Both the position numbers and the translations under genes were made by a program. A stretch of 64,000 bases of DNA from Thiovibrio frasassiensis (GTDB taxonomy: Bacteria > Desulfobacterota > Desulfobulbia > Desulfobulbales > Desulfurivibrionaceae), in assembly GCF_029607905.1 (NCBI RefSeq), contig NZ_JAPHEH010000001.1:1207530-1271529 (forward strand), written 5' to 3'. Below, piece after piece: positions 17,119 through 24,661 of the stretch. Each line of letters starts with the position of its first letter. The stretch's first letter is position 1. The notes under the pieces are model-generated. The model was not told where the DNA came from and ran no database searches. It saw nothing but the letters and a program-made list of their open reading frames with translations.

Positions 17119-18267
17119 CTAGTTAGTTAGCAAGGCAATAACGAGTTCGGCGGTGCGTTCCATATCGCTGAGGTCGATGGATTCTTCGGTGCTGTGCACA
17201 TGGTCCATGCCGATGCCGATGATGGCAGTCGGTATCCCTTTTCCGTTAAAAATGTTGGCATCGCTTCCGCCCCCGGCACGTTCGTAGCGGATTTCCCGTT
17301 TCAGGATTGCCGCGGCCTTGTCAACCCGCTGAAGAACAGAGGCGTTGCGGTCAATGGACATGGCCGGGTATTCCTGGCTGAGCTGAAAATCGAGGTGGGG
17401 TCTGACCTCGGCCCCAAGCTGTGCACCGGGTTCAGGGGTCCAGCCGTCAATGATGGACTGAACTGTATCTCTGATCTCGTGGGAAAACTTGGTGAGCTTT
17501 TCCGGGGAGTGGCTTCGGACTTCCCCTGCCACCAAGGCGGTTTCCGGAATAATGTTTGTTGCTGTGCCGCCGGAGATCCGGCCGATATTGGCGGTGCTTT
17601 CTCCGTCGAGGCGGCCAAGCGGGAGGTCGGCGAGGCAACGGGCCGCAAGTTGAATGGCGTTGATGCCTCGTTCGGGGTGCAAGCCGGCATGCGCTGCGGC
17701 ACCGGTGATGGTGAAGTGGAAGTGGTTGGCGGCAGGCGCCCCGATAATCAGCAGGTCTACCCCGGTGCTGTCAAGAGCGTATCCTTCCTTGGCGCGAAGA
17801 AGCGAGAGGTCCAGCGCCTTGGCGCCGCGTAAACCGATCTCTTCACTGGTGGTGAAAACAAGATCGAAGGGGAGATGGGAAGTTCTTGCCTCTTTGATGG
17901 TTCTGATGGCCTCGATGAGGATTGCGATGCCTGCTTTATCGTCTCCGCCGAGAATGGTGTCTCCCTTGCTGGAGAACCGGGAACCCTCAAGTGAGACCTG
18001 TATCCCGCGGCCAGGCTCGACCGTATCCAGATGACAATTGAAAAAAATCGGGTCTCCCTCAAGGTCGCCGGGGAAGTGAATCACCAGGTTGTTGGCGTCA
18101 GAGCCCGTTGTACTGGCCGAACTATCTTCGTTGATAATGGCCTCAGGAAATTCCCGGGCGAAGAGTTCTTTAATGAAAACGGCCATGCGGGCTTCTTCGC
18201 CGGAAGGGCTATCAATACCGCACATGGTGGTAAAGATCCGGGCAAGGCGGTCTCTGTTGATAGTCAT
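17119..18267 (-). CDS. M20 family metallopeptidase, PepT-like
   Basis: A 382-aa cytoplasmic di-zinc peptidase of the M20 family, related to tripeptidase PepT and YqjE-like proteins. Metal and catalytic residues can be seen: His79 and Asp81 in CHLDTVEPG, Asp109 in GGDDKAG, Glu142/143 in TTSEEIG, Asp166 in YALDSTG, and a late His in DHVHSTEE. The middle dimerisation domain includes HAGLHPERGINAI. The ATG at 18267 follows GAGAGGTAG. It ends just before the parS palindrome. The exact peptide substrate is not predictable. Confidence 0.88.
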   Translation of the reverse strand: MTINRDRLARIFTTMCGIDSPSGEEARMAVFIKELFAREFPEAIINEDSSASTTGSDANNLVIHFPGDLEGDPIFFNCHLDTVEPGRGIQVSLEGSRFSSKGDTILGGDDKAGIAILIEAIRTIKEARTSHLPFDLVFTTSEEIGLRGAKALDLSLLRAKEGYALDSTGVDLLIIGAPAANHFHFTITGAAAHAGLHPERGINAIQLAARCLADLPLGRLDGESTANIGRISGGTATNIIPETALVAGEVRSHSPEKLTKFSHEIRDTVQSIIDGWTPEPGAQLGAEVRPHLDFQLSQEYPAMSIDRNASVLQRVDKAAAILKREIRYERAGGGSDANIFNGKGIPTAIIGIGMDHVHSTEESIDLSDMERTAELVIALLTN

Positions 18268-18571
18268 ATCACTACCTCTCTTTATATGTTGCGGTGGAGA
18301 ATGAAATATATTATTAATAGTAATAATTCCTAAACAAGAAGAAAGGATTATACCCAGTTCGGAATTGCCGCGGAAAAAAAAACGTTAAGAGTGACAGGAA
18401 AAGAATAATGCACCTGGCCCGACCACGCGAGAAATTTATCTTTCTGAAAGAGAGGACGAGGGTTGGCAGGCCAGCAGGAAATGAGTGGTTTATTTTCAAT
18501 GTAAGGCATCTGGCCGGAGGAGCGTATCCTCTTGCCAAAACAACAGATTAATAAGAACAGGAGGTGGCAGG
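18268..18571. promoter_or_regulatory. divergent intergenic region with possible M20 promoter
   Basis: A 304-bp non-coding stretch between the M20 peptidase and the RCKP protein gene. On the minus strand a perfect TATAAT (18352-18347) could be the -10 of the peptidase gene, with a poor -35 (TTCCGC, 18375-18370) at 17-bp spacing. An AT-only patch lies at about 18305-18330. I saw nothing distinctive for the plus-strand gene apart from its strong ribosome binding site (AGGAGGTGG at 18559-18567). Confidence 0.35.
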
Positions 18572-18727
18572 ATGGCGATATTCAAATGTGAAAAATGTGG
18601 TTCAACGAAGGAAGGCAGGTGTAAGCCTAAAAAATGTGCTGATTGCGGCGGGAGCGACTGTATGATCAAAAAAGAGGAGCAATCCTCTGGCTGCGGGTGT
18701 GGGTGCAGCTGCAAGGGCAAAAAATAA
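18572..18727 (+). CDS. RCKP-type rubredoxin-like small metal-binding protein
   Basis: A 51-aa protein with ten cysteines. The N-terminal half, MAIFKCEKCGSTKEGRCKPK then KCADCGGSDC, is the RCKP-type rubredoxin-like knuckle found in anaerobic deltaproteobacteria, with Cys6, Cys9, Cys22 and Cys25 the likely iron or zinc ligands. The C-terminal tail SSGCGCGCSCKGKK adds four alternating Cys (41, 43, 45, 47), reminiscent of metallothionein- or chaperone-like metal tails. A strong AGGAGG precedes the ATG and a terminator follows, so it is a stand-alone, probably well expressed gene. Its role (electron transfer or metal handling) is unknown. Confidence 0.85.
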   Translation: MAIFKCEKCGSTKEGRCKPKKCADCGGSDCMIKKEEQSSGCGCGCSCKGKK

Positions 18728-18753
18728 CCACCCTGCACAAAGTATGGTTAGAC

Positions 18754-18787
18754 GGCTCCCGTTGCGATAGCGCGGGGGCTTTTTTTG
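18754..18787 (+). terminator. intrinsic terminator after the RCKP protein gene
   Basis: The stem GCTCCCG with CGGGGGC (one G-T pair) is followed directly by seven T residues, 27 bp after the stop codon. Confidence 0.78.
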
Positions 18788-18923
18788 TCGTAATTTCCGA
18801 AGGGGAGGGGCGCAAACGACCATTGCGGGATGGTGCGTGCACGTATAGGATATGAAAGAGGCCAGGCGCACAGTAGCGTGCGTGTCGCAGGGATATCCAT
18901 CGGGCAGGGAAGGGGGCAGGAAG

Positions 18924-20915
18924 ATGATAGAGACTAACAGTCAGGCAACCCACGTAATCATTTTTGAGCCCAGCGGTCGGACGGTGCAGGTGGGGGCAGG
19001 GATGTCGATCATCAAAGCGGCCCGCGAGGCGGGCATTCATATCAACGCCTCCTGCGGTGGCAGCGGGGTGTGCGGCAAATGCAAGGTGATTGTTGAAAAG
19101 GGTGCGGTTGAGGGCGGGCTCAGCGAAAAATTCAGTACCCAGGAGAAAGAGGGCGGGTATCGCCAAGCCTGCACGGCAACAATTAGCAGCGATGCAGTGA
19201 TCCGGGTCCCTGAATCATCCGGCTTGAAAAGCGGGGGGTTGGGCACTGCGGTACCGCTCAGGCATCGGGCCCGGATGCATGTGTACGACATCGAGGATCT
19301 GCGCGAGCAGGGGATCTTTGTTCCGCCGGTCACGAAAATCTGTTTGGATATCCCTCCGCCCTCAGCCAAGGACAACATGGCCGATGCCGGCCGGGTTATT
19401 CATCTGCTCAGCAGTCAGTACAATGAACATCGGGTGGTGTTTAATCTGGCGGTCTTGCGGATGCTGCGTAAGGCGCTGCGGGAGGACGATTTTCGCATCA
19501 CCGTAACCTGCGCGCGTCCGGTGAATGCCCTGGGAAAATCCTATCTTACCAATATTCAGGGCGGGGATTGGAGCCACCGGAGCTTCGGGTTGGCTTTTGA
19601 CATCGGGACAACCTCGGTGTATGGGGTGCTGGTAGATCTGAACTCGGGCAAGGTTCTGGCCCGTGCCGGGGAATACAACAGCCAGCTGGGCTATGGCGAG
19701 GATGTGATCTCCAGGATCATCGTAGCCGAGAAAAAAGAAGGTCTCGCCAAGATGCAGGAACTGGTGGCCAACACCATCAACAGTATTCTTGAGAGATTGC
19801 TGGGCATGGCCACTCCTGAGGGGAACGGCGCAAAAGGGAGCATCAGCCGCGAGGAGATCACCTCCATAACCCTGGCGGGCAATACCACCATGACCCATCT
19901 GCTCCTTGGGCTTGAGCCGGACAATATCCGGCGCGCTCCCTATGTGCCGGTCACCACCTTTCTCCCCCCCATCCGGGCCACCGATCTGGGGATCAATCTA
20001 CCGAAATCGGCGGTGGCTCTGGTCTACCCGTCTATCTCCAGTTATGTGGGGGGAGATATTGTTGCCGGGGTTATGGGTTCCGGCATGTACCGCACCGAGT
20101 TGATCACCCTCTACATTGATATCGGGACCAACGCCGAGATTGTGGTCGGCAACCGGGAATGGCTGGTGTGCGCGGCCTGTTCCGCCGGCCCGGCTTTTGA
20201 AGGGGGAGGCATTACCCACGGAATGCGGGCGGCGCTCGGTGCCATTGAAGATTTCAGCCTCAATCCACAGACCCTTGAGCCGATGAATATTACCGTGGGC
20301 AACAAGCCGCCGGTGGGGATCTGCGGCTCCGGTTTGTTGGCCGTCATCGCGACCTTTTTTGAGCAGGGGGTTGTTGAGCGCAGCGGGAAATTTCGCCGGA
20401 ATCTTGGTACGGAGCGGATCCGGGAGGGGCGAAGCGGCCATGAGTATGTGCTGGTCTGGCGGGAAGAGGCGGGTACGGAGCACGACATCGTCATCAATGA
20501 GGTGGACATTGAAAATTTTATCCGGGCCAAGGCGGCGATCTATGCCGGGATCACAACCCTGGTGGAACAGGTGGGGCTGGCCATCACCGATATAGAGCAG
20601 GTCATCCTGGCCGGTGCCTTTGGCAGCTACATTGATCTTGATTCGGCCATGACCGTTGGCTTATTGCCGCAGGTGGATGCCGAGCGGGTGCTCTATGTCG
20701 GGAACGGTTCGCTCATGGGCGCCTGGATGAGTGAGATGAGCAATCATATCAGGCAAGACGTGGTGGAGGTGGTCAGAAAAATGACCAGCTTCGAGCTGTC
20801 GGAGATGGGATATTTTCAGGAGCAGTACATTGCCTCCCATTTCCTGCCCCACACGGACCTCAGCCTTTTTCCCAGGGTAGCGGAAAGGCTGGCGGAGATT
20901 CACAAAGGGGATTAG
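18924..20915 (+). CDS. RACo-type corrinoid protein reductive activator (2Fe-2S + ASKHA ATPase)
   Basis: A 663-aa ATP-dependent redox protein of the family that reactivates corrinoid proteins by reducing Co(II) to Co(I) (RACo, AcsV, RamA-like). The N-terminal [2Fe-2S] ferredoxin domain has Cys44, Cys50, Cys53 and Cys83. After a linker, the C-terminal ASKHA ATPase shows phosphate-1 AFDIGTTSVYGVL, TLAGNTTMTHLL, phosphate-2 YIDIGTNAEIVV and GAFGSYIDLDSAM. The ATG at 18924 follows GGCAGGAAG; the frame is open upstream to 18852. No corrinoid protein or methyltransferase gene is adjacent, so its partner must be elsewhere. Its stop overlaps the stop of the convergent ferredoxin gene. Confidence 0.88.
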   Translation: MIETNSQATHVIIFEPSGRTVQVGAGMSIIKAAREAGIHINASCGGSGVCGKCKVIVEKGAVEGGLSEKFSTQEKEGGYRQACTATISSDAVIRVPESSGLKSGGLGTAVPLRHRARMHVYDIEDLREQGIFVPPVTKICLDIPPPSAKDNMADAGRVIHLLSSQYNEHRVVFNLAVLRMLRKALREDDFRITVTCARPVNALGKSYLTNIQGGDWSHRSFGLAFDIGTTSVYGVLVDLNSGKVLARAGEYNSQLGYGEDVISRIIVAEKKEGLAKMQELVANTINSILERLLGMATPEGNGAKGSISREEITSITLAGNTTMTHLLLGLEPDNIRRAPYVPVTTFLPPIRATDLGINLPKSAVALVYPSISSYVGGDIVAGVMGSGMYRTELITLYIDIGTNAEIVVGNREWLVCAACSAGPAFEGGGITHGMRAALGAIEDFSLNPQTLEPMNITVGNKPPVGICGSGLLAVIATFFEQGVVERSGKFRRNLGTERIREGRSGHEYVLVWREEAGTEHDIVINEVDIENFIRAKAAIYAGITTLVEQVGLAITDIEQVILAGAFGSYIDLDSAMTVGLLPQVDAERVLYVGNGSLMGAWMSEMSNHIRQDVVEVVRKMTSFELSEMGYFQEQYIASHFLPHTDLSLFPRVAERLAEIHKGD

Positions 20916-21343
20916 GCGGCCAGATCGACGTTGCCGTTGAGCGAAACCTCCATTGCCCGCGCCGGGCAGACGGGAACACACAGGCCGCAGGCCGTGCATT
21001 TTGCTTCGTCAAAGAGCACCGCCATGTCGGGGCGGTGGAGAGAGAGCGCGCCGGTTGGGCAGATCCCGGTGCAGGCTCCGCACTGGTAGCATTTTTCATC
21101 ATCGCGGTGGATGTTGCCCGCCATGCTTTTCACCGTCACCCCCATTTCATTGAGATAGGCGATGCCCTTCTTGACATTGGCTTTATGGCCGAGGAATTCA
21201 AGGACCATGACCCCTTCCTGCTGGAGGAGGATCGTTGCCTTGAGGATGTTGAACTCCAGGTCATATTTCTTGACCAGATTGCTGATGATGGGCTGGTCAA
21301 TGACTTCCTTGGGGAACTTCAGGACATAGATTCGAGTATTCAT
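20912..21343 (-). CDS. NIL domain protein with two 4Fe-4S clusters
   Basis: A 143-aa protein. Residues 1-75 form an NIL domain (ferredoxin-like alpha/beta fold; IYVLKFPKEVIDQPIIS, ILLQQEGVMVLEFLG), known as a ligand-sensing domain at the end of methionine ABC importers. Residues 80-135 hold two 4Fe-4S motifs, CYQCGACTGICP and CTACGLCVPVCP. This fusion is common in anaerobic sulfur-metabolising bacteria and has been linked to homocysteine or methionine synthesis and sulfide handling. Its start overlaps the stop of the P-loop kinase gene by 4 bp, making it the last gene of a three-gene operon. Confidence 0.9.
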   Translation of the reverse strand: MNTRIYVLKFPKEVIDQPIISNLVKKYDLEFNILKATILLQQEGVMVLEFLGHKANVKKGIAYLNEMGVTVKSMAGNIHRDDEKCYQCGACTGICPTGALSLHRPDMAVLFDEAKCTACGLCVPVCPARAMEVSLNGNVDLAA

Positions 21344-21906
21344 GGTCGCGTCTCCAGCTGGGCGGCAAGCTGTTGTAATACGGTGTCCAGCGGCAAATTG
21401 GTGGGCAGGGTGATGAGTTGATCCGGAGAAAGTTCCGCCGGCGCCTCGAACCGTTCCTTTTGTTTCAGATAAATCTCCCAGCGCCCATCGGACACCGCCT
21501 GCGGGTCAAGAGCTCTCTTGGCCATGCGGCGTTTCATTTCCTCTTCCGGACAGACACAGAGAATACAGTATAGCCGAACGGAGAGACGCTGCGCAAGCTT
21601 GCGAACCTGATCGCGGTCGGTTTTGCGCTGGTATGAGGCGTCAAGCACCACGCCGCGGTTTTGGCTCAGATCGTGTTCCGCCCGCGCAAGCAGGGCCGCA
21701 TAGGTTTTCGCGCTGAACTCGGAGGTATAGATCCCCTGATCGGCGGTCTCAAGCTGGTGGGCCTGCGGCGAGAGGCCGGCTAATTCCTTGCGCACCACAT
21801 CGGAGTTGTAATAGGTAAGATCATGGGCTTCGGCAAAGGCTTGGGCCACAGTGCTCTTGCCGGTAGCGATCAGACCGAAAAAAACAAAGAGATCAGGACG
21901 CGGCAT
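21340..21906 (-). CDS. P-loop kinase (AAA/zeta-toxin-like), normally fused to an APH domain
   Basis: A 188-aa kinase with Walker A GLIATGKST (near residue 10), SDVVRKELAG, the substrate loop VVLDASYQRKTDRDQV, and a lid-like REC segment EEEMKRRMAKR. This is the ATP-binding half of a protein family usually found as one chain with an aminoglycoside phosphotransferase-like half. Here the first half is the separate gene upstream, and the two overlap by 14 bp in different frames. The ATG at 21906 lies within the end of the upstream gene; the reading frame stays open to 22296, but those residues are a shadow of the APH gene. Substrate unknown. Confidence 0.82.
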   Translation of the reverse strand: MPRPDLFVFFGLIATGKSTVAQAFAEAHDLTYYNSDVVRKELAGLSPQAHQLETADQGIYTSEFSAKTYAALLARAEHDLSQNRGVVLDASYQRKTDRDQVRKLAQRLSVRLYCILCVCPEEEMKRRMAKRALDPQAVSDGRWEIYLKQKERFEAPAELSPDQLITLPTNLPLDTVLQQLAAQLETRP

Positions 21907-22906
21907 AGCGTTGGGCCAAGGTGAAATATTTTTTCGCGAGTGCCAGGCAGTTTTCGGCGGTAGCCGGATCAACCTCCGGGGCATGGGCGGTAAAGAGGCC
22001 GATCTTGCCCCGGACAAAGGCCCGGTAGCATTTATAGAAGTTGAGCATGGGCAGCAAGGTGTGGTCCTCCGCCGCCTGGCAAAATTGTTCGATGAAATAG
22101 TCGGAGAGGTCGGAAAGGTCATGGAAATCGAGGTCCATGGCGAGAAAAGCCACATCGCTGGCCACATCGCAGTACCGGAAGCGCTCGTTGAACTCGATGC
22201 AGTCGTAGATGTATATTCCGTTGGCCAGGCAGATGTTGGCGGAATAGAGATCGCCATGGCAGTCACGAACCCGTCCCGCCTTGATGCGTTCGGCAAAGAG
22301 CTCCTCTGTGCTGAGAAAAGCGCGGGCGTAACCGCTGATCGCCTCGAACTGTTCGCGGCTCAGGGCCGGGCAGCCGATGAAGCCTTGGGTCTGGTCAAAG
22401 TTCTCCAGCACATTGACGCTCACCGCCTGGGCGGTGCCGAATGCTGCAATGGCCGGGGTGCTCTCTGCCTTGGCGTAAAAAGGAACCAGGATGGCGATAA
22501 TCCGGTCCAGGGTTTCCTTGCTCAGTTCGCCCCGGTCAATGACCTTGGCCATCATCCGCTCTTCCGGCATCCGCGCCATTTTCACCGCATACTCCACCGG
22601 GGTTCCCGGACCGTCCAAGGAAAAGGCTGCGTCCTGCAGGGTGATCGGAACCAGGCCAAGGTAGAGGGAGGGGCACAAGCGCCGGTTTAAGAGCAGCTCT
22701 TGCTCGCAGAAATGTTTTCTTTTTTCCAGGGTGGTGAAGTTGAGAAAGCCGAAGTCCACGGGTTTTTTGATCTTGTAGACAAAGGATCCTGCCAGCAACA
22801 CATAGGAAATATGCGTCTGCACCAGGGATATTTCCGGGGCCGGATGGGGATATGCTTCAGGCTTGAGCAAAGCCTGGATAAAGGGCGGTAGGGATGCATC
22901 GGCCAT
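21893..22906 (-). CDS. aminoglycoside phosphotransferase-like kinase
   Basis: A 337-aa protein with the protein-kinase-like fold of APH enzymes. It starts with LPPFIQALLKPEAYPHP and the Lys-containing region VYKIKKPVDFGFLNF, then the catalytic loop CHGDLYSANICL and the metal site YDCIEFNERFRYCDVASDVA. In homologues this domain is followed in one chain by the P-loop kinase encoded next. There is no sign that it acts on antibiotics; related proteins are of unknown substrate. The ATG at 22906 has GGAGG 6-7 bases upstream. It is the first gene of the operon with the P-loop kinase and NIL ferredoxin. Confidence 0.84.
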   Translation of the reverse strand: MADASLPPFIQALLKPEAYPHPAPEISLVQTHISYVLLAGSFVYKIKKPVDFGFLNFTTLEKRKHFCEQELLLNRRLCPSLYLGLVPITLQDAAFSLDGPGTPVEYAVKMARMPEERMMAKVIDRGELSKETLDRIIAILVPFYAKAESTPAIAAFGTAQAVSVNVLENFDQTQGFIGCPALSREQFEAISGYARAFLSTEELFAERIKAGRVRDCHGDLYSANICLANGIYIYDCIEFNERFRYCDVASDVAFLAMDLDFHDLSDLSDYFIEQFCQAAEDHTLLPMLNFYKCYRAFVRGKIGLFTAHAPEVDPATAENCLALAKKYFTLAQRYAAS

Positions 22907-23152
22907 AAAAAACCTCCGGAAAATGTTCTGTGCGCCGATCTTCGGCGACGATAGCAAAGAGACAGGATAAGAAAAATGCTGATCATAACAGAATCATTGC
23001 GGGGAGTAAACCTTGAGCAGTAGGCGGGGATGGGGGGCGGATTCACCCGGCATGAACAGGGTGGGGAAAAAAACGGTTCATACTTTCACGAAAGAATGCC
23101 GAGAAGAAAAGTGAGGGAAGAAGGAAGCAACCAGCCGGAAAGGAAGGGGAAA

Positions 23153-23530
23153 ATGACCCAGGTGAACAGAACGATCCTCATTGTGGACGATACGGCGGTG
23201 CTCCGCAATATCATGAAAATGCAGCTGCAGCGGATGGGCTTTTTCCATATTCACGAGGCCACGGATGGCAGCGAGGCCATGAAAATTCTTTACGCCCAGA
23301 AGATAGATCTGGTGATCTCCGATTGGAACATGCCGGTGATGAACGGGTTTGAACTGCTGCGGGAAATACGCGCCAACGAGGCCTTGAAACACACCCCCTT
23401 TATCATGGTGACCGCGGAGGCAACGCAGGACAGGATCTGTATGGCCCTGCGGCTCAAGGTGGATGAACTCATCTTAAAGCCATTCACCCTGGAGATTCTC
23501 GAGCGAAAAATCCTCCAGGTTATTCAATGA
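23153..23530 (+). CDS. CheY-like single-domain response regulator
   Basis: A 125-aa receiver with no output domain. The acidic pair is in ILIVDDTAV, the phospho-acceptor Asp in LVISDWNMPVMNGFELL, the conserved Thr in IMVTAEA, and the Lys in LILKPFTLEILE. SDWNMPxMxG is the pattern of chemotaxis CheY proteins. The ATG at 23153 follows GGAAGGGGA. No kinase or chemotaxis cluster is adjacent, although a CheX-like phosphatase is encoded at 41298 in the same window. Confidence 0.9.
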   Translation: MTQVNRTILIVDDTAVLRNIMKMQLQRMGFFHIHEATDGSEAMKILYAQKIDLVISDWNMPVMNGFELLREIRANEALKHTPFIMVTAEATQDRICMALRLKVDELILKPFTLEILERKILQVIQ

Positions 23531-23552
23531 GACAACCCTTTCCGCGTCCGCT

Positions 23553-24089
23553 TTACGAGCGCATCAGTTTTGGCGGATTGGGATCCAGGTTTCGCAAGCG
23601 TTCTAGAAGTGTATCCAACTCAAAACCCGTGCATGCCTGCCGGTTTTTTTCCAGGGCCGCCACGGCCCGGGCAGCCATTTTGGCCCCAGCCTCGTTATAG
23701 CCGTACTCCCCCTTGATATAAAAGCCCGCCGCTCGGATCATGGCCTGAAGCATCTCTTTTTCCGTGCCACGCGCCCCATGCCACGCCTGTTCGAGAATTT
23801 CGTGGACCTCGAAAAAAAGCCCCAGATCCCAAAATACCAGGGCCTTGGCCAAGGCCGTTTCGGCGGGGAGTTGCGTGATCATCGCCAGGGCCTTGGCATA
23901 CCCTGCCAGTCGCGTTTCAATATAGGCGACGTAGGGTGGCGCCAGATCTTGATGCAGGTAGCGGGCGGCAACAGCCCTGGCCGGAGCCAGGTCATTTTGG
24001 GCCAGCGCCAGGGGCAGAGAGGCGGAAAGTTCGTTGCGGATATCGCGGCTCAGGCGGTCCTGAAACGGTTCAAAACGAGGGGAGTTCAT
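23553..24089 (-). CDS. DUF309 domain protein
   Basis: A 178-aa, mostly helical, cytoplasmic protein. The second half carries the DUF309 signature: LFFEVHEILEQAWHGARG, then EMLQAMIRAAGFYIKGEYG. The conserved E-x-H-E-x-x-E-x-x-W could bind a metal, but no activity is established for the family. The N-terminal 80 residues are a less conserved helical extension. It is 8 bp downstream of the membrane protein gene at 24098 on the same strand, so the two probably form an operon. Confidence 0.82.
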   Translation of the reverse strand: MNSPRFEPFQDRLSRDIRNELSASLPLALAQNDLAPARAVAARYLHQDLAPPYVAYIETRLAGYAKALAMITQLPAETALAKALVFWDLGLFFEVHEILEQAWHGARGTEKEMLQAMIRAAGFYIKGEYGYNEAGAKMAARAVAALEKNRQACTGFELDTLLERLRNLDPNPPKLMRS

Positions 24090-24097
24090 GGCGGTAC

Positions 24098-24601
24098 TTA
24101 TTTATAGATGTCCGGGTAGAGCTTTTTCAGGCAGTCCGGGCAGATACTGTGGGTGAAATCGGCGGAGGTCTTGGCGGAGATGAATGCTTCGACGCTACTC
24201 CACGCGGCCGGATCATGGGGATCGCCATCAGCGCTGCGGATTTTTTTGCAGGAAGCACAGATGGGCAACAACCCGTGCAGGGTATTTTTTATCTCCAAAA
24301 GCATACTGCTTTGGAGATGCAGGCCAAGGAGGACGAAGATGGCGCCGGAAAGAAAGACAAAGCCGACCAGGATCTCACCGACAAAGGGGAGGCCAAGGAA
24401 GAAGACCCCGGCCACCGCGCAGTAAACCAGGAAGAAAAAGAGCATCAGCCCGCGATGCAGACGCAGGGAACGGATGATTGCCGACTTGCTGCGCTCGGGG
24501 ATGAAGGGGGTGAGGATGTGCAGTTCTCGAGCCTTAACAAGGCTGAAGAGCATGATCACTGCTCCGATCAGGATCATGATGATGCTTAGGATGTGTTGCA
24601 T
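24098..24601 (-). CDS. small membrane protein with C-terminal CxxC...CxxC metal-binding tail
   Basis: A 167-aa protein. Three hydrophobic segments are visible (about residues 3-22, 50-70 and 74-96). The cytoplasmic tail starts with LPICASCKKIR and ends with ICPDCLKKLYPDIYK. This paired CxxC module, with a W-SSVEAFI segment between, is the one often found at the C-terminus of PAS and receiver signalling proteins, where it probably binds zinc. Here it is joined to a membrane anchor instead. It precedes the DUF309 gene. Function unknown. Confidence 0.75.
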   Translation of the reverse strand: MQHILSIIMILIGAVIMLFSLVKARELHILTPFIPERSKSAIIRSLRLHRGLMLFFFLVYCAVAGVFFLGLPFVGEILVGFVFLSGAIFVLLGLHLQSSMLLEIKNTLHGLLPICASCKKIRSADGDPHDPAAWSSVEAFISAKTSADFTHSICPDCLKKLYPDIYK

Positions 24602-24661
24602 GGTGTTGGCGGTGCTCCTTGAGATTCACGCTATCTCCTTCAAGTATAAGACATTTTTTGT

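Noticed and set aside
21907-22296. N-terminal extension of the P-loop kinase
   Set aside because: The extra 130 residues are Ser/Thr/Pro/Arg rich and out of frame with the APH gene lying there; not protein-like.
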